A stretch of 37,800 bases of DNA from Planctomycetota bacterium. GTDB taxonomy: Bacteria > Planctomycetota > UBA1135 > UBA2386. Position numbers and translations under genes: made by a program. The stretch lies in contig JAPYTD010000041.1 in the NCBI GenBank assembly GCA_029936315.1, positions 1 to 37,800 on the forward strand, given 5' to 3'. Under the pieces are notes generated by a model. That model saw only the letters and a list, made by a program, of their open reading frames with translations, was not told the origin of the DNA and did not search any database. Shown here in pieces: positions 1-7,640 of this stretch (positions within the stretch are counted from its first letter, which is position 1; every line of letters begins with the position of its first letter).

Positions 1-168
1 CCGGACGACCTCTGCAATCCGGGCAAGGTGTTGCCACAACGCAACTCGTGCGCGGAAGTAGCGAAGTGGCCGCAGATGGTTGCCAAGGTGCTCGACGAAC
101 CGGGTGACGATGGGCCGAGTGCCGACGAAACGAGCGGCGACGCAACGCCGGGGCAACGCAATTCGTGA
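1..168 (+). CDS. glcD: Glycolate oxidase FAD subunit GlcD, C-terminal end only
   Basis: Only the last 55 codons are in the window, and the 5' end lies outside it. The frame starting at base 1 opens with DDLCNPGKVLP, the usual C-terminal signature of GlcD-type FAD-linked oxidases ((D)NPGKVLP). About 40 residues of Asp/Glu/Gly/Ser-rich tail follow before TGA at 166-168. GlcD carries the FAD and, with GlcE and GlcF, oxidises glycolate to glyoxylate. Its stop codon overlaps the GTG start of glcE (GTGA), so the two are translationally coupled. The identification rests on this short signature plus the directly following glcE and glcF, so the family is likely, but the substrate (glycolate or another 2-hydroxy acid) is not proven. 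Confidence 0.8.
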   Translation, partial: PDDLCNPGKVLPQRNSCAEVAKWPQMVAKVLDEPGDDGPSADETSGDATPGQRNS

Positions 169-1214
169 ACACGATCGACGACATCGCGCAGTTCCTGCAA
201 GCACGCCCTGGTCGTGTGCGCCTGATGGGAAGCGGTTCACGCATGCAACCGTTGCCACCCGCAACGGCAACCGAACTCGACCTCAGTGCCTGCGACAAGA
301 TTGTTCGCCTCGATGCTGGCGATCAGACCTGCACCGTCGAGTGCGGCGTCAAGCTCGGCGAACTCAATGAAGCACTCGCAGAGCACAACCTCGAACTGCC
401 GTGCCTCTACGACAACGCAGCCGGCACGATCGGTGGATTGTTTGCCAGCGACCCCTTTGGCCCTGCTGCGGCGGGCTGCCCGGACCCGCGCAGTCTTCTG
501 CTGGGCGTTGACGCCCTACTCGCCAACGGCACCGCATTCCGATCGGGCGCGCGCGTCGTCAAAAGCGTCGCCGGCTTCGACGTGCACAAGCTGCTGGTTG
601 GTAGCTCTGGGCGCCTGTTTGTCGCCGCGCGTTTGCACCTGCGCCTAAAACCTCGACCGCGCGCCGAGCAGTGGTTCGCCAATCGTGACCACGACCTCGA
701 ACAAGCACTCACGCTGTTGCACGCTCTGCGCAGCGAGCAACTCCCGCCAACCGTGCTGCAACTGCGCCGCGAACGTGACGGCAGCTTCTCGGTGTGTGGC
801 CGCCTGACCAGCAGATCCGGGCACGTGAACGCAATGCTGCGACAGCACGCACTGCAAGAATGCGAGCCGCTGACGGCATTCCACGTCGATGCCAGACTTG
901 AGAACGGTGAAGAAGTCCTCTGCGGCAGGGCATTGCCGAGCACGCTGCGCGATGTGCTCGCCACGCTGCCAAAGCAGGCGCCGTTCTCTTGGCTCGGAGG
1001 CGGCCGTTTCGAAACGGCATTGCCTGACGAACAGGTAAGTGATGCAGTGATGCAACGCCTGCCAGACGCCAAGGTGACCGGTGCGATCCTGATCGCAGCA
1101 GCAAGCCGCAGCGCACCAACCGACAATCGCTGGGGAACGCCCATCGACCCTGGCGAGCTTCGCATCGCCGCAGGCCTGAAGCTCGCACTCGACCCAGATG
1201 GCATCCTCGTCTGA
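165..1214 (+). CDS. glcE: Glycolate oxidase FAD-binding subunit GlcE
   Basis: This 349-residue protein has nearly the length of E. coli GlcE (about 350). It has a PCMH-type FAD-binding fold: an N-terminal GSGSRM region, then DNAAGTIGGLFASDPFGP around residues 83-100, the RSLLLGVDALLANG stretch, and GARVVKSVAGFDVHKLLVGS around residues 128-147, a run characteristic of GlcE. There is no signal peptide, so it acts in the cytoplasm or at the inner membrane face as part of the GlcDEF complex. The start is GTG at 165, overlapping the glcD stop. Its own stop lies 17 nt inside glcF. Tight overlaps on both sides show a single operon. GlcE-like proteins are also found in other lactate or 2-hydroxyacid oxidases, so substrate is inferred from the family. 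Confidence 0.9.
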   Translation: MNTIDDIAQFLQARPGRVRLMGSGSRMQPLPPATATELDLSACDKIVRLDAGDQTCTVECGVKLGELNEALAEHNLELPCLYDNAAGTIGGLFASDPFGPAAAGCPDPRSLLLGVDALLANGTAFRSGARVVKSVAGFDVHKLLVGSSGRLFVAARLHLRLKPRPRAEQWFANRDHDLEQALTLLHALRSEQLPPTVLQLRRERDGSFSVCGRLTSRSGHVNAMLRQHALQECEPLTAFHVDARLENGEEVLCGRALPSTLRDVLATLPKQAPFSWLGGGRFETALPDEQVSDAVMQRLPDAKVTGAILIAAASRSAPTDNRWGTPIDPGELRIAAGLKLALDPDGILV

Positions 1215-2451
1215 ATCCATCATCGACAGCTACACACGCACCCTCGACTGCGTGCATTGTGGCTTGTGCCTGCCGAACTGCCCCACGCATCAGGTACTCG
1301 GCGTCGAAGCAGATTCCCCGCGCGGTCGCATCTACTTGATGCGAGCCCTGGCCGAAGGGCGCGTCGAGGACCCCGAATCGATCCGCCCGTTCCTCGACCG
1401 TTGCCTCGATTGCCGCGCATGCGAAACGGCGTGCCCGTCTGGGGTGCGCTACGGCGAGATCCTTGAGCACACGCGCGCCGAACTCGAACGCGCCAAACCA
1501 AAGGGAGGCCTCGCTGCGTGGCTAACGCGCAACTTGTTGTGGCACGTCGTCGCTCGCCAACGGCGCCTGCGATTTGCGTTCTCACTGCTGCGCCTGGCAG
1601 AACTGCTCGGCTTGCGCTGGCTCGCAACCAAACTGCGCCTGATGCCAAAGTCGATGGCTGAGCTGACGCCACCGGTGCCGCCCGCGGCCGAACGAACCCC
1701 GCTGAAGCCCGGCCTGCACACCCCCCCCGCCGGCACCAAGTTGCGCAACGTCCGCGTCGCGCTGTTTACCGGTTGCGTCATGGAACCGATGTTCGGGCAC
1801 GTCAACCGCGCCACGATGGAGGTGCTGCTGGCGAACGGGTTCGAGGTGCGCGTGCCAGCCGAGCAAAGGTGCTGCGGGGCGCTGCTCGTGCACGCCGGAC
1901 ACCCCGATCGCGCCCGCCTGCTGGCCGCCGAAAACGTCGCCGCGTTCGCCGAAGACGACCTCGTTCTCAACAACTCCGCCGGTTGTGGTTGTGCCCTGAA
2001 GGAATACGACCACCTGCTCGCGACCGACGACGGTGCGGCGTTTGCGGCGAAATGCCGCGATATCTGCGAGTTTCTGGCGGCCGAGGGGCTGACCGCGACG
2101 CCGGCGGAGCAGCCGCTCAAGGTCGTTTACGATGATCCGTGCCACCTCTGCCACGGCCAGGGCGTGGTCAACCAACCGCGCGAATTACTGCAACAAGTGC
2201 CCGGAATCGACCTTATCGGGGCAAACAGCAGCGACGACTGCTGCGGCTCAGCCGGCATTTACAACCTGCTGCAGCCCGCATTGGCCCAGGAGATTGGCCA
2301 ACGCAAGGCGAGCAACCTGGCGGCGAGCGAACCGGATATGATCGTGACTGGGAATCCCGGGTGCATGATGCAAATCAACAGCCACATGCGACGTAGCGGC
2401 CACCTTGTGCCCGTTCGCCACCCGATCGAACTCCTGCTACCGCCTCAATGA
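1198..2451 (+). CDS. glcF: Glycolate oxidase iron-sulfur subunit GlcF
   Basis: This is a 417-residue Fe-S subunit; E. coli GlcF is about 407. Two 4Fe-4S ferredoxin motifs are visible near the N terminus, CVHCGLCLPNCP (about residues 18-29) and CLDCRACETACPSG (about 64-77). Two CCG-type cysteine domains follow, with CCGALLVHAG (about residue 225), CHLCHGQG (about 316) and CCGSAG (about 346). The last type is shared with HdrB, GlpC and LutA. It would pass electrons from the GlcD/GlcE flavin towards the respiratory chain. The ATG lies 17 nt inside glcE and the TGA overlaps the ATG of the next gene (ATGA), so translation is coupled throughout. All expected cysteines are present as Cys, with no in-frame TGA, unlike the selenoprotein gene elsewhere in this window. 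Confidence 0.93.
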   Translation: MASSSESIIDSYTRTLDCVHCGLCLPNCPTHQVLGVEADSPRGRIYLMRALAEGRVEDPESIRPFLDRCLDCRACETACPSGVRYGEILEHTRAELERAKPKGGLAAWLTRNLLWHVVARQRRLRFAFSLLRLAELLGLRWLATKLRLMPKSMAELTPPVPPAAERTPLKPGLHTPPAGTKLRNVRVALFTGCVMEPMFGHVNRATMEVLLANGFEVRVPAEQRCCGALLVHAGHPDRARLLAAENVAAFAEDDLVLNNSAGCGCALKEYDHLLATDDGAAFAAKCRDICEFLAAEGLTATPAEQPLKVVYDDPCHLCHGQGVVNQPRELLQQVPGIDLIGANSSDDCCGSAGIYNLLQPALAQEIGQRKASNLAASEPDMIVTGNPGCMMQINSHMRRSGHLVPVRHPIELLLPPQ

Positions 2452-3341
2452 CCAGGCTCATACCGATCCTCTGTGCTGCATGCGCCGTAGGCATCGGCCT
2501 CACCGCCTGGTCTCAGCTGCCTGACGGCGACACCACGATCGAGATCCCCAAGGTCGCTCCAACCGTCAACCAGACCGGTGACCAGAACCAGATCAACGCC
2601 ACTGACGCGAACCCCACGACCGCCAAAGCCAACGATCTGCTCCACAAAGCTCGCATGCAATGCTCGCTGCCGGCGCTCGACTCGGTCGTCACCAAACTGG
2701 TCGAGCAAGCCAGCGAGTCCAAGGACGCCAAGTGCTGGCACTTGCTCGCGGAGGCCTACCTCGAGCGCGCCCAACAACGCACCCATCTGCTGGGCATGGC
2801 TCCCGGCGAACCAACGTTCTCGGAGCTACCCGACGCCTTCGCCGACGACCTGGAAGCTGGTCTCGCCGCGGTCAAGAAGGCGCGCGAACTCGGCGATGAC
2901 AGCGGCGAACTCTACCGCATCGAAGCGGGCCTGATGGGCCAACACATCACCGGCTTGGGCACCGCCCTGCAGTGGAACGGCAAGATCAACCAGGCTCTGA
3001 AGACCGCCAGTGAACGTCGCTCCGATGATCCGCAACTGCACGTCGCTCTGGGCTTGCGCAAACTGCTCGCGCCGACCTGGTTTGGCAACGATCCCAAGAA
3101 AGCCCTCGAACACTTCGAGTTCGCGTTCAAAGCGGCCAATGACGAGCGGCCGGCAGTGTTCGCAGCGATGGCCAGCTACCTGCAGAAGAAGCGTCAGCAG
3201 GCCATCAGCTGGCTGGAACGCGCCGTAAAGAAGAACCCCGAGAACAAGTTTGCTCGGGTCGTCCTCAAGCGGCTGCGGCGCGGCGAGGACAATCCGTTCG
3301 GTCGGGATGTGACCGAAGCGGAAGTCGCCGCGACCAAGTAG
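2448..3341 (+). CDS. Exported helical-repeat (TPR-like) protein
   Basis: This 297-residue protein is the last gene of the glc operon, and its ATG overlaps the glcF stop. Residues 1-22 form a hydrophobic signal or anchor segment (MTRLIPILCAACAVGIGLTA), followed by a polar linker. The rest is amphipathic alpha-helical with TPR-like spacing, for example CWHLLAEAYLERAQQ, LHVALGLRKLLAPTWFGNDP, ALEHFEFAFKAA and AISWLERAVKKNPENKFAR. Large spacing between motifs and the conserved WFGNDPKKALEHFE block recall TRAP-T (TatT-like) accessory proteins, but I cannot confirm that family. It probably acts in the periplasm. A direct role in glycolate oxidation is not implied by its sequence; the link is positional. 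Confidence 0.75.
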   Translation: MTRLIPILCAACAVGIGLTAWSQLPDGDTTIEIPKVAPTVNQTGDQNQINATDANPTTAKANDLLHKARMQCSLPALDSVVTKLVEQASESKDAKCWHLLAEAYLERAQQRTHLLGMAPGEPTFSELPDAFADDLEAGLAAVKKARELGDDSGELYRIEAGLMGQHITGLGTALQWNGKINQALKTASERRSDDPQLHVALGLRKLLAPTWFGNDPKKALEHFEFAFKAANDERPAVFAAMASYLQKKRQQAISWLERAVKKNPENKFARVVLKRLRRGEDNPFGRDVTEAEVAATK

Positions 3342-3347
3342 GCCACG

Positions 3348-3379
3348 GCGAGGCGGGCAATCTGCTCAGCGAGCCTCGC
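3348..3379. terminator. GC-rich hairpin between convergent genes (weak candidate)
   Basis: Arms GCGAGGC (3348-3354) and GCCTCGC (3373-3379) pair perfectly around an 18-nt loop, 6 nt after the stop of the plus-strand operon and at the end of the minus-strand transcript. There is no T-run, so it is at best a weak or factor-assisted bidirectional terminator. Confidence 0.3.
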
Positions 3380-3515
3380 GACGGCGGACGCGACGAACTG
3401 GCTCAGCCGTTTCTCCGCGGATCAGCGTCGGCAACATGCGGGCGCGGCGGGCCGTGGTCCTGCTGTTGCCAAGGCTCTTGCGGATCTGCTGCATCATCTC
3501 GCGCAGCTCCCGCAT
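3366..3515 (-). CDS. Possible 49-residue basic protein
   Basis: A short minus-strand frame starts with ATG at 3513-3515, only 7 nt after the stop of the upstream secreted-protein gene on the same strand, and ends with TGA at 3366-3368. The translation begins MRELREMMQQIRKSLG, a plausible amphipathic helix, and ends in an Arg-rich tail (VRRVRRREAR). No good Shine-Dalgarno is visible. I do not recognise the family. It could be a real co-transcribed small gene or a chance frame in GC-rich DNA; its favourable position and helical start are the only support. Confidence 0.25.
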   Translation of the reverse strand: MRELREMMQQIRKSLGNSRTTARRARMLPTLIRGETAEPVRRVRRREAR

Positions 3516-3522
3516 CTCAGAC

Positions 3523-4566
3523 TTAGCCGCCGATTGGCGCGACGATCGTCCAGAGGCCCGGCGTCACCGCGAGCACGCTGTTCTGCGCCAGCGGGTCAAA
3601 CACGACCCACTGCGTGTAGAGCGACATTCCGATGTAGTTGCCGGTAGCTGGTAGCGCGATCGGCAACTGCGCCAGTCCACCGCCAGCGCCGCCACCGACC
3701 GTCATCACCGCGATGGCATTGACGGGGTTCGTCAGCAGCATGCAGCCGGAAGGTGGCAGGCCAAACAGGGTCGTCAGGTCGACCGGGAACGGCGACGTGT
3801 TGGTGTCGCCGATGACCCAGAATGCCGTGCGTTGCGACGCTGCCTGCGTCAGTTTGTGCGTCCACGTGATGCCGGGCCACGCGATCTGAAGCGCTTCGTT
3901 CTGCGGGATGATGTTGCCCTCACCTGGGCAACCGGCACCGAACTCCATCATCATGCCAGGCCGAGCCTGCATGCGAGTAACCATGCCTACACCCTGCGCC
4001 ACCGTGCCCGAAGTGGCCAGAGCGTTGCCGGCGGCGTAGACGCGCGACGTGGTGCCGATCGAGAACGTCGAGCCCTGGGTGTTGAACAGGAAGGGGAGGC
4101 TGGCCTGGTTGTTGCCGTAGATCCTGATCTCAAACAGGACTGGATGGACCTTGTCCCACGTGAACAGGTTGGTGAACGGCACCGTCATGCACACCTGGCC
4201 GGCGGGCACGTTGGTGATGCTCAGCGTTGCCAGCGGCGAAACCAAGACCGGCGGCTCATGCCAGTTGTTGTCGAAGTTGCCGAAGACAGCAGAGAACTTG
4301 CCGTGGCCCATCAGGACCTCGCAATTCACCGTCAGCGGCTGCGGCGAAACGCTATTGCTCGTGCCCGCGAAGAACTCAAGCTGCTCGAACCGCATCGGCT
4401 CGGTGATCGCGTTGAACTGGTTGACGTTGAACCACTGCTGGTACCGCCCCACGCCACCGGCGAATGGGCGGTTGACGTTGACCGGCGACGGCAGGATCGG
4501 CGAGGTGACTTGGACCTGGGCGCCGGCGGCAACGGTGAGGAGACAGATCAGCAGGAATGCGCGCAT
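3523..4566 (-). CDS. Secreted protein of unknown function with GCPGEGN-type C-terminal domain
   Basis: This 347-residue protein has a clear signal peptide (MRAFLLICLLTVAAGAQ). The N-terminal half (residues about 20-190) is beta-rich and contains RYQQWFNVNQFN and FEQLEFFAGTSN, similar to choice-of-anchor-like surface domains. The C-terminal half starts at FGAGCPGEGNIIPQN (about residue 210) and continues through FWVIGDTNTSPFPVDL, GCMLLTNP, a Gly-rich MTVGGGAGGG, LPATGNYIGMSLYTQW and a terminal VTPGLWTIVAPIGG. From memory this modular C-terminal pattern (GxGCPG, then GxxY.Q) recurs in large secreted families of marine Planctomycetota. No catalytic motif is visible. It is likely exported to the periplasm or surface, and its function is unknown. 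The next minus-strand gene upstream (4732-6927) is separated from it by 165 bp, so it is probably transcribed separately. Confidence 0.8.
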   Translation of the reverse strand: MRAFLLICLLTVAAGAQVQVTSPILPSPVNVNRPFAGGVGRYQQWFNVNQFNAITEPMRFEQLEFFAGTSNSVSPQPLTVNCEVLMGHGKFSAVFGNFDNNWHEPPVLVSPLATLSITNVPAGQVCMTVPFTNLFTWDKVHPVLFEIRIYGNNQASLPFLFNTQGSTFSIGTTSRVYAAGNALATSGTVAQGVGMVTRMQARPGMMMEFGAGCPGEGNIIPQNEALQIAWPGITWTHKLTQAASQRTAFWVIGDTNTSPFPVDLTTLFGLPPSGCMLLTNPVNAIAVMTVGGGAGGGLAQLPIALPATGNYIGMSLYTQWVVFDPLAQNSVLAVTPGLWTIVAPIGG

Positions 4567-4731
4567 AGTGGATCGATGCCCGAGGGCGTTGGTCGGCGGG
4601 AGAAGTGTAGCGGATTGCGCCGGGCCGTGAGCCCGCAGGAGTTCAACGAAGCGAGATCCGCGCCACCGTAGTCCCTAGCCCGGCATTCGCCCCCGGCAAC
4701 ACCCGTTCGCAGGGGGGCTTCGCGCTGCCTG

Positions 4732-6927
4732 TCAGAACCGCACGGTGTGTGCGATCTTGAGATTCACGGCTTGCTCGGTCGGGATGATCGAACCGTCGTC
4801 CGTTCTCATCCAGTTTGACCCAACGACGACGAAGAAGTCGCATCCCGGCGAGTAGATCCAGCGCAGACGGCTCTGCCAGCCGATCGAATCGGTCTCGTTG
4901 TCGTATTGCGCCAGGTTGACCAGGCTCAGCTCGGGTGAGAAGTACAAGTCGAGGGTCGCCGAGGCAATGTGCGTGGTGAACTCGCGCCCGGGTCCAAGGT
5001 CGACGATCGTGGATCGGTAGCCGGTCCCCATCTGCAGCAACTGCGACGCACGCCAATCGATGTCGCCGCCGAAGGTAGTGCTGGTGCCATCGAAGAAGTC
5101 GCCGCGAAAGAAGAACGCGTCAACGCTGATCGGGCGGCCGCTACTGGAATCAAAGCGCACGCCCCTTCGCGTCGCCCAGTAGTCACCTGCGAATACCGTC
5201 GTCGAGTCGTTGAACAGCTCGAAGTCGTTAAGAACGCGTTCGAACCGACGACTGAAGTACAGGGACACTTCGTCGCCTTTCTGAAACTCCAAACCGAGTT
5301 CGTCGATCTGGTAGCTGATGCTCTGCGGGGTGTGATCCCACTCTTCGGCGCGACGGAGTTTGGCCTCGATGACATAGCGGCGAATCATGCTGCCTTCGGG
5401 CGCGCGCGGGCGATAGCCAACTTCCAACTCGGACTGGCGGATGCCACGGCGGGACACGAAGCCAAGCGACGGAGAGAAGTCGTCCGACACCCAACGCGTG
5501 CCAGTCTGCACGTCCCACTCCTTGCCGCGCGCTTGCAAGTCGATGCCAAAGCTCTCGCCATCATCGTTGCTCTCGCCATCGTCGTTGACGGCGCTACCCG
5601 TCGAACCGACGGCGTCGATTTTGATCTGTAGATCCATGTCACCGAGGAACTCAGGAATGCGGTGGTAGAAATCAACGCCCCCGACGCTGTTCGAACCGGT
5701 GCTAGCGGGGTTGCCGTTGGTTGAGATCAGGCCCACCGTCGTCTGCTCACCGAGCGAATACTTGATGCGCGCCACGGAGAGGTTCTCTTCGTCGGTGCTG
5801 GCCGTGCCGTCTACTTGCACATCGAGCAAGCCAATCTCAAAGGGCCCGGCTTCCCCCTGCAGCTTCATGCCCCATAGAATCGGCACCGGATTGCCGTTAT
5901 TGAGGCCGATGCGGCGCGTGAAGTACGGCAGGAAGCGCGTTCCACCCGCGTAGCTCGAGCCAAAGCTGTAGTAGCTGCTGCCATCGAGAAAGAAGTCGCG
6001 CTTCTCGGGGAAGAACAGCGGGAAGCGTCTGAGGTTGATCTGGCGACTGTCGCTCTCGGTCTGCGCAAAGTCGGTCAGCACCGTCGTCGCCAACGTCATC
6101 GACGGCGATACGCGATAGTAGATCTCGCCGCCCACGGCCGGGTCCGACCACCAACTATCGTCGGTCGCCATGCGGTCGCGGTTTAGACCAGCGACTTCAT
6201 ACGGCACGACTTCGAGGCCGATGCCACCATCCACTTCGCCGAGCCCTTCGATCGTGCCAAACTCACTGACACGAAAGAACGGCACCGACTGACTGGGGTT
6301 GGCCCACTGGTATTCTTCGTTGCGGTCGCGCACGAAGCGCTTGACGTTGAAGCCCCACGATTTTGCACCGTCCTTGCGCGGAATGCTGCGAAATGGGATC
6401 GCCCATTCGCTGACCCAACCGTCATCGGTCTTGCGAGCTTTGGCGCGCCAGATCGCATCCCAAGGTTTGCTAAACCCGGAGCCGTTGGCCGATACGAGGG
6501 CATCGCCGAGCGAACCGCCGGCACCGACCTGGAAGAAGTAGGCCGTGCGTCGGTTCTCAAACGGATCAAACATCAACTCGATGCGATCATCCGGGGCGAG
6601 GCGCGCATCGCGAACCCGCTGGCTGCCGCGAACCGAGTCCGGGTCCTGCTCACACCAAACACTGATGTAGAGGTTGTGGCGATCGTGCAGCAGTTTGACG
6701 ATCGTGCGATCGCTTGGTTTGCGGCCAAGCCAAGGCTCAACCATGACCAGTTGGCCGATCGCCGGGGCCCCCTGCCAGCACGGGTCGGTCAGGATGCCGT
6801 CGATGATCGGGGCGGCATCCACGGAGATCCGGCCGATGCGGCACGTTCTGCGCACTCCACGCCCTTGCGCCACGATGGTGCTCACAACGCAGGCGAGCAT
6901 CAGCAAGCGAAGCATTGGCAAGAACAT
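4732..6927 (-). CDS. CBM9-like plus DUF5916 outer-membrane beta-barrel protein
   Basis: This is a 731-residue protein with a signal peptide (about residues 1-20, ending STIVAQG). Residues about 25-200 match the carbohydrate-binding family 9-like domain that precedes DUF5916: IDGILTDPCWQGA, then SDRTIVKLLHDRHNLYISVW, the ADDRIELMFDPF-like DDRIELMFDPFENRRTAYFF and WVSEWAIPFRSI. From about residue 230 the pattern becomes that of an outer-membrane barrel: FPEKRDFFLDGSSYY, repeated amphipathic strands, and a final strand ending in Phe (LKIAHTVRF), the classic BAM-recognised C terminus. DUF5916 proteins are often linked to polysaccharide or metallopeptidase loci, but their substrate is not established. 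An alternative start is Met5. A TATGGT hexamer lies 9 nt before the ATG. Confidence 0.87.
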   Translation of the reverse strand: MFLPMLRLLMLACVVSTIVAQGRGVRRTCRIGRISVDAAPIIDGILTDPCWQGAPAIGQLVMVEPWLGRKPSDRTIVKLLHDRHNLYISVWCEQDPDSVRGSQRVRDARLAPDDRIELMFDPFENRRTAYFFQVGAGGSLGDALVSANGSGFSKPWDAIWRAKARKTDDGWVSEWAIPFRSIPRKDGAKSWGFNVKRFVRDRNEEYQWANPSQSVPFFRVSEFGTIEGLGEVDGGIGLEVVPYEVAGLNRDRMATDDSWWSDPAVGGEIYYRVSPSMTLATTVLTDFAQTESDSRQINLRRFPLFFPEKRDFFLDGSSYYSFGSSYAGGTRFLPYFTRRIGLNNGNPVPILWGMKLQGEAGPFEIGLLDVQVDGTASTDEENLSVARIKYSLGEQTTVGLISTNGNPASTGSNSVGGVDFYHRIPEFLGDMDLQIKIDAVGSTGSAVNDDGESNDDGESFGIDLQARGKEWDVQTGTRWVSDDFSPSLGFVSRRGIRQSELEVGYRPRAPEGSMIRRYVIEAKLRRAEEWDHTPQSISYQIDELGLEFQKGDEVSLYFSRRFERVLNDFELFNDSTTVFAGDYWATRRGVRFDSSSGRPISVDAFFFRGDFFDGTSTTFGGDIDWRASQLLQMGTGYRSTIVDLGPGREFTTHIASATLDLYFSPELSLVNLAQYDNETDSIGWQSRLRWIYSPGCDFFVVVGSNWMRTDDGSIIPTEQAVNLKIAHTVRF

Positions 6928-6936
6928 CGGGCGGGC

Positions 6937-6942
6937 ACCATA
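6937..6942 (-). promoter_or_regulatory. Candidate -10 hexamer TATGGT, 9 nt before the DUF5916 gene ATG
   Basis: On the minus strand TATGGT is followed by GCCCGCCCG and then the ATG. The 5' leader would be only a few nucleotides. The same spacing recurs before four other genes in this window. Confidence 0.4.
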
Positions 6943-7017
6943 CGCCGATGTCCGTTCGTCGCAGCAGTGCTTTTCGCCTCAGTCTCGTCACATGACGTGC
7001 GCGTCCAGGGACGCCGG

Positions 7018-7046
7018 GCGAAGAGGATCATTCTAGTCCCGGCACC
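7018..7046. repeat. 29-bp intergenic repeat, copy 1
   Basis: This copy matches 33061-33089 at 28 of 29 positions (T versus C at the 15th base), in the same orientation on the plus strand. The core in the other copy, AGGATCATCCT, is a perfect palindrome; here it reads AGGATCATTCT. It lies between the start of the minus-strand barrel gene and the tRNA terminator, outside any gene I accept. It could be a protein-binding site or one member of a dispersed repeat family. Confidence 0.7.
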
Positions 7047-7169
7047 GTACGGGGGCTCGGGGCGGGGGCGCGGCTGGGGCTGGCGCCTCCAGCAAACTGC
7101 GGTGGCATCGCGAGGCAGATCCGCCGAGGAACCAAGCCGGCGGGAAATGCAAAGCCGGCGGGGCAATGG

Positions 7170-7206
7170 AAAAGCCTCGCCACTCCGAAGAGTCGCGAGG
7201 CCTTTT
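7170..7206 (-). terminator. Rho-independent terminator of tRNA-Asp (UUCG tetraloop)
   Basis: Directly after the CCA end of the minus-strand tRNA, the RNA folds as GCCTCGC/GCGAGGC plus ACTC/GAGT with one C:C mismatch, closing a TTCG loop as read on the minus strand, followed by TTTT. Because A-runs and T-runs flank both sides it could also stop plus-strand transcripts. Confidence 0.85.
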
Positions 7207-7207
7207 A

Positions 7208-7284
7208 TGGCGAGGACGACGGGAATCGAACCCGCAACATCCAGATCGACAGTCTGGTACTCTAACCAATTGAGCTACGTCCCC
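7208..7284 (-). tRNA. tRNA-Asp (anticodon GTC)
   Basis: The minus strand folds as a complete cloverleaf: a seven-base acceptor stem GGGGACG/CGTCCTC with one G:T pair, D arm GCTC...GAGT, anticodon stem CCAGA/TCTGG around loop CTGTCGA with anticodon GTC at positions 34-36, and T arm GCGGG-TTCGAAT-CCCGT. The discriminator is G73, expected for aspartate, and the CCA end is encoded (7208-7210 on the plus strand as TGG). A terminator follows immediately. No other tRNA is adjacent. Confidence 0.97.
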
Positions 7285-7303
7285 ACGCCGTGAGGGGCCG
7301 AGG

Positions 7304-7331
7304 AATCTAGCCCTGGAGGGGGCCTTTGCAA
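7304..7331 (-). promoter_or_regulatory. Candidate promoter of tRNA-Asp
   Basis: On the minus strand TTGCAA (7326-7331) and TAGATT (7304-7309) are separated by 16 nt, four of six matches each to the housekeeping -35 and -10 consensus. Transcription would begin about 13 nt before the tRNA. Confidence 0.4.
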
Positions 7332-7390
7332 GCTTCTTCTGCGGACGGTCGGGCCAGGTCCAAAGCCCGACAGCGGGGGCGGGCGGCCCG

Positions 7391-7446
7391 AATCACGAAG
7401 GCCCGAACACGAAGGCCAGATCGCGAAGGCCAGATCACGAAGGCGG
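7391..7446. repeat. Tandem repeat, 4 x 14 bp (GATCACGAAGGCCA-like)
   Basis: Four consecutive 14-bp units at 7391-7404, 7405-7418, 7419-7432 and 7433-7446 share the core CGAAGGC with a variable 5' half (AATCA, GAACA, GATCG, GATCA). They lie in the 356-bp gene-free stretch between tRNA-Asp and the next gene. There are no spacers, so this is not a CRISPR array. Confidence 0.8.
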
Positions 7447-7472
7447 GTAGCGGTGGTCCAGCAGGCCTGATA

Positions 7473-7508
7473 GAAAAATCGGCCGGCGGGCTCACACCCC
7501 GCCAGCCG
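7473..7508 (-). terminator. Orphan minus-strand rho-independent terminator
   Basis: Read on the minus strand, CGGC-T-GGCGGG, a 7-nt loop, then CCCGCC-G-GCCG forms a ten-pair stem with one mismatch, followed by ATTTTT. No annotated minus-strand gene ends here; the next gene (7641) runs on the plus strand. It may end a small RNA starting around 7600 on the minus strand, or block antisense transcription into the tRNA. Confidence 0.6.
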
Positions 7509-7640
7509 AAGCCACTCTTCGCTCTTTCGAATCGAAGCGGCAGCCTGCCCCCGTAGCATCAATCGATGCGGGGGACCAGCAACCGACTCGCTTCTACGGT
7601 TAGAAGGGCCCGGTGTTCCGCGACCCAAGGCACTCAGGCG

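Noticed and set aside
4667-4690. Third copy of the 29-bp repeat (GTAGTCCCTAGCCCGGCATT)
   Set aside because: Only scattered similarity to the repeat, with indels; not convincing.
7391-7446. CRISPR array
   Set aside because: Units are 14 bp and directly adjacent, without spacers, and no cas genes are nearby.
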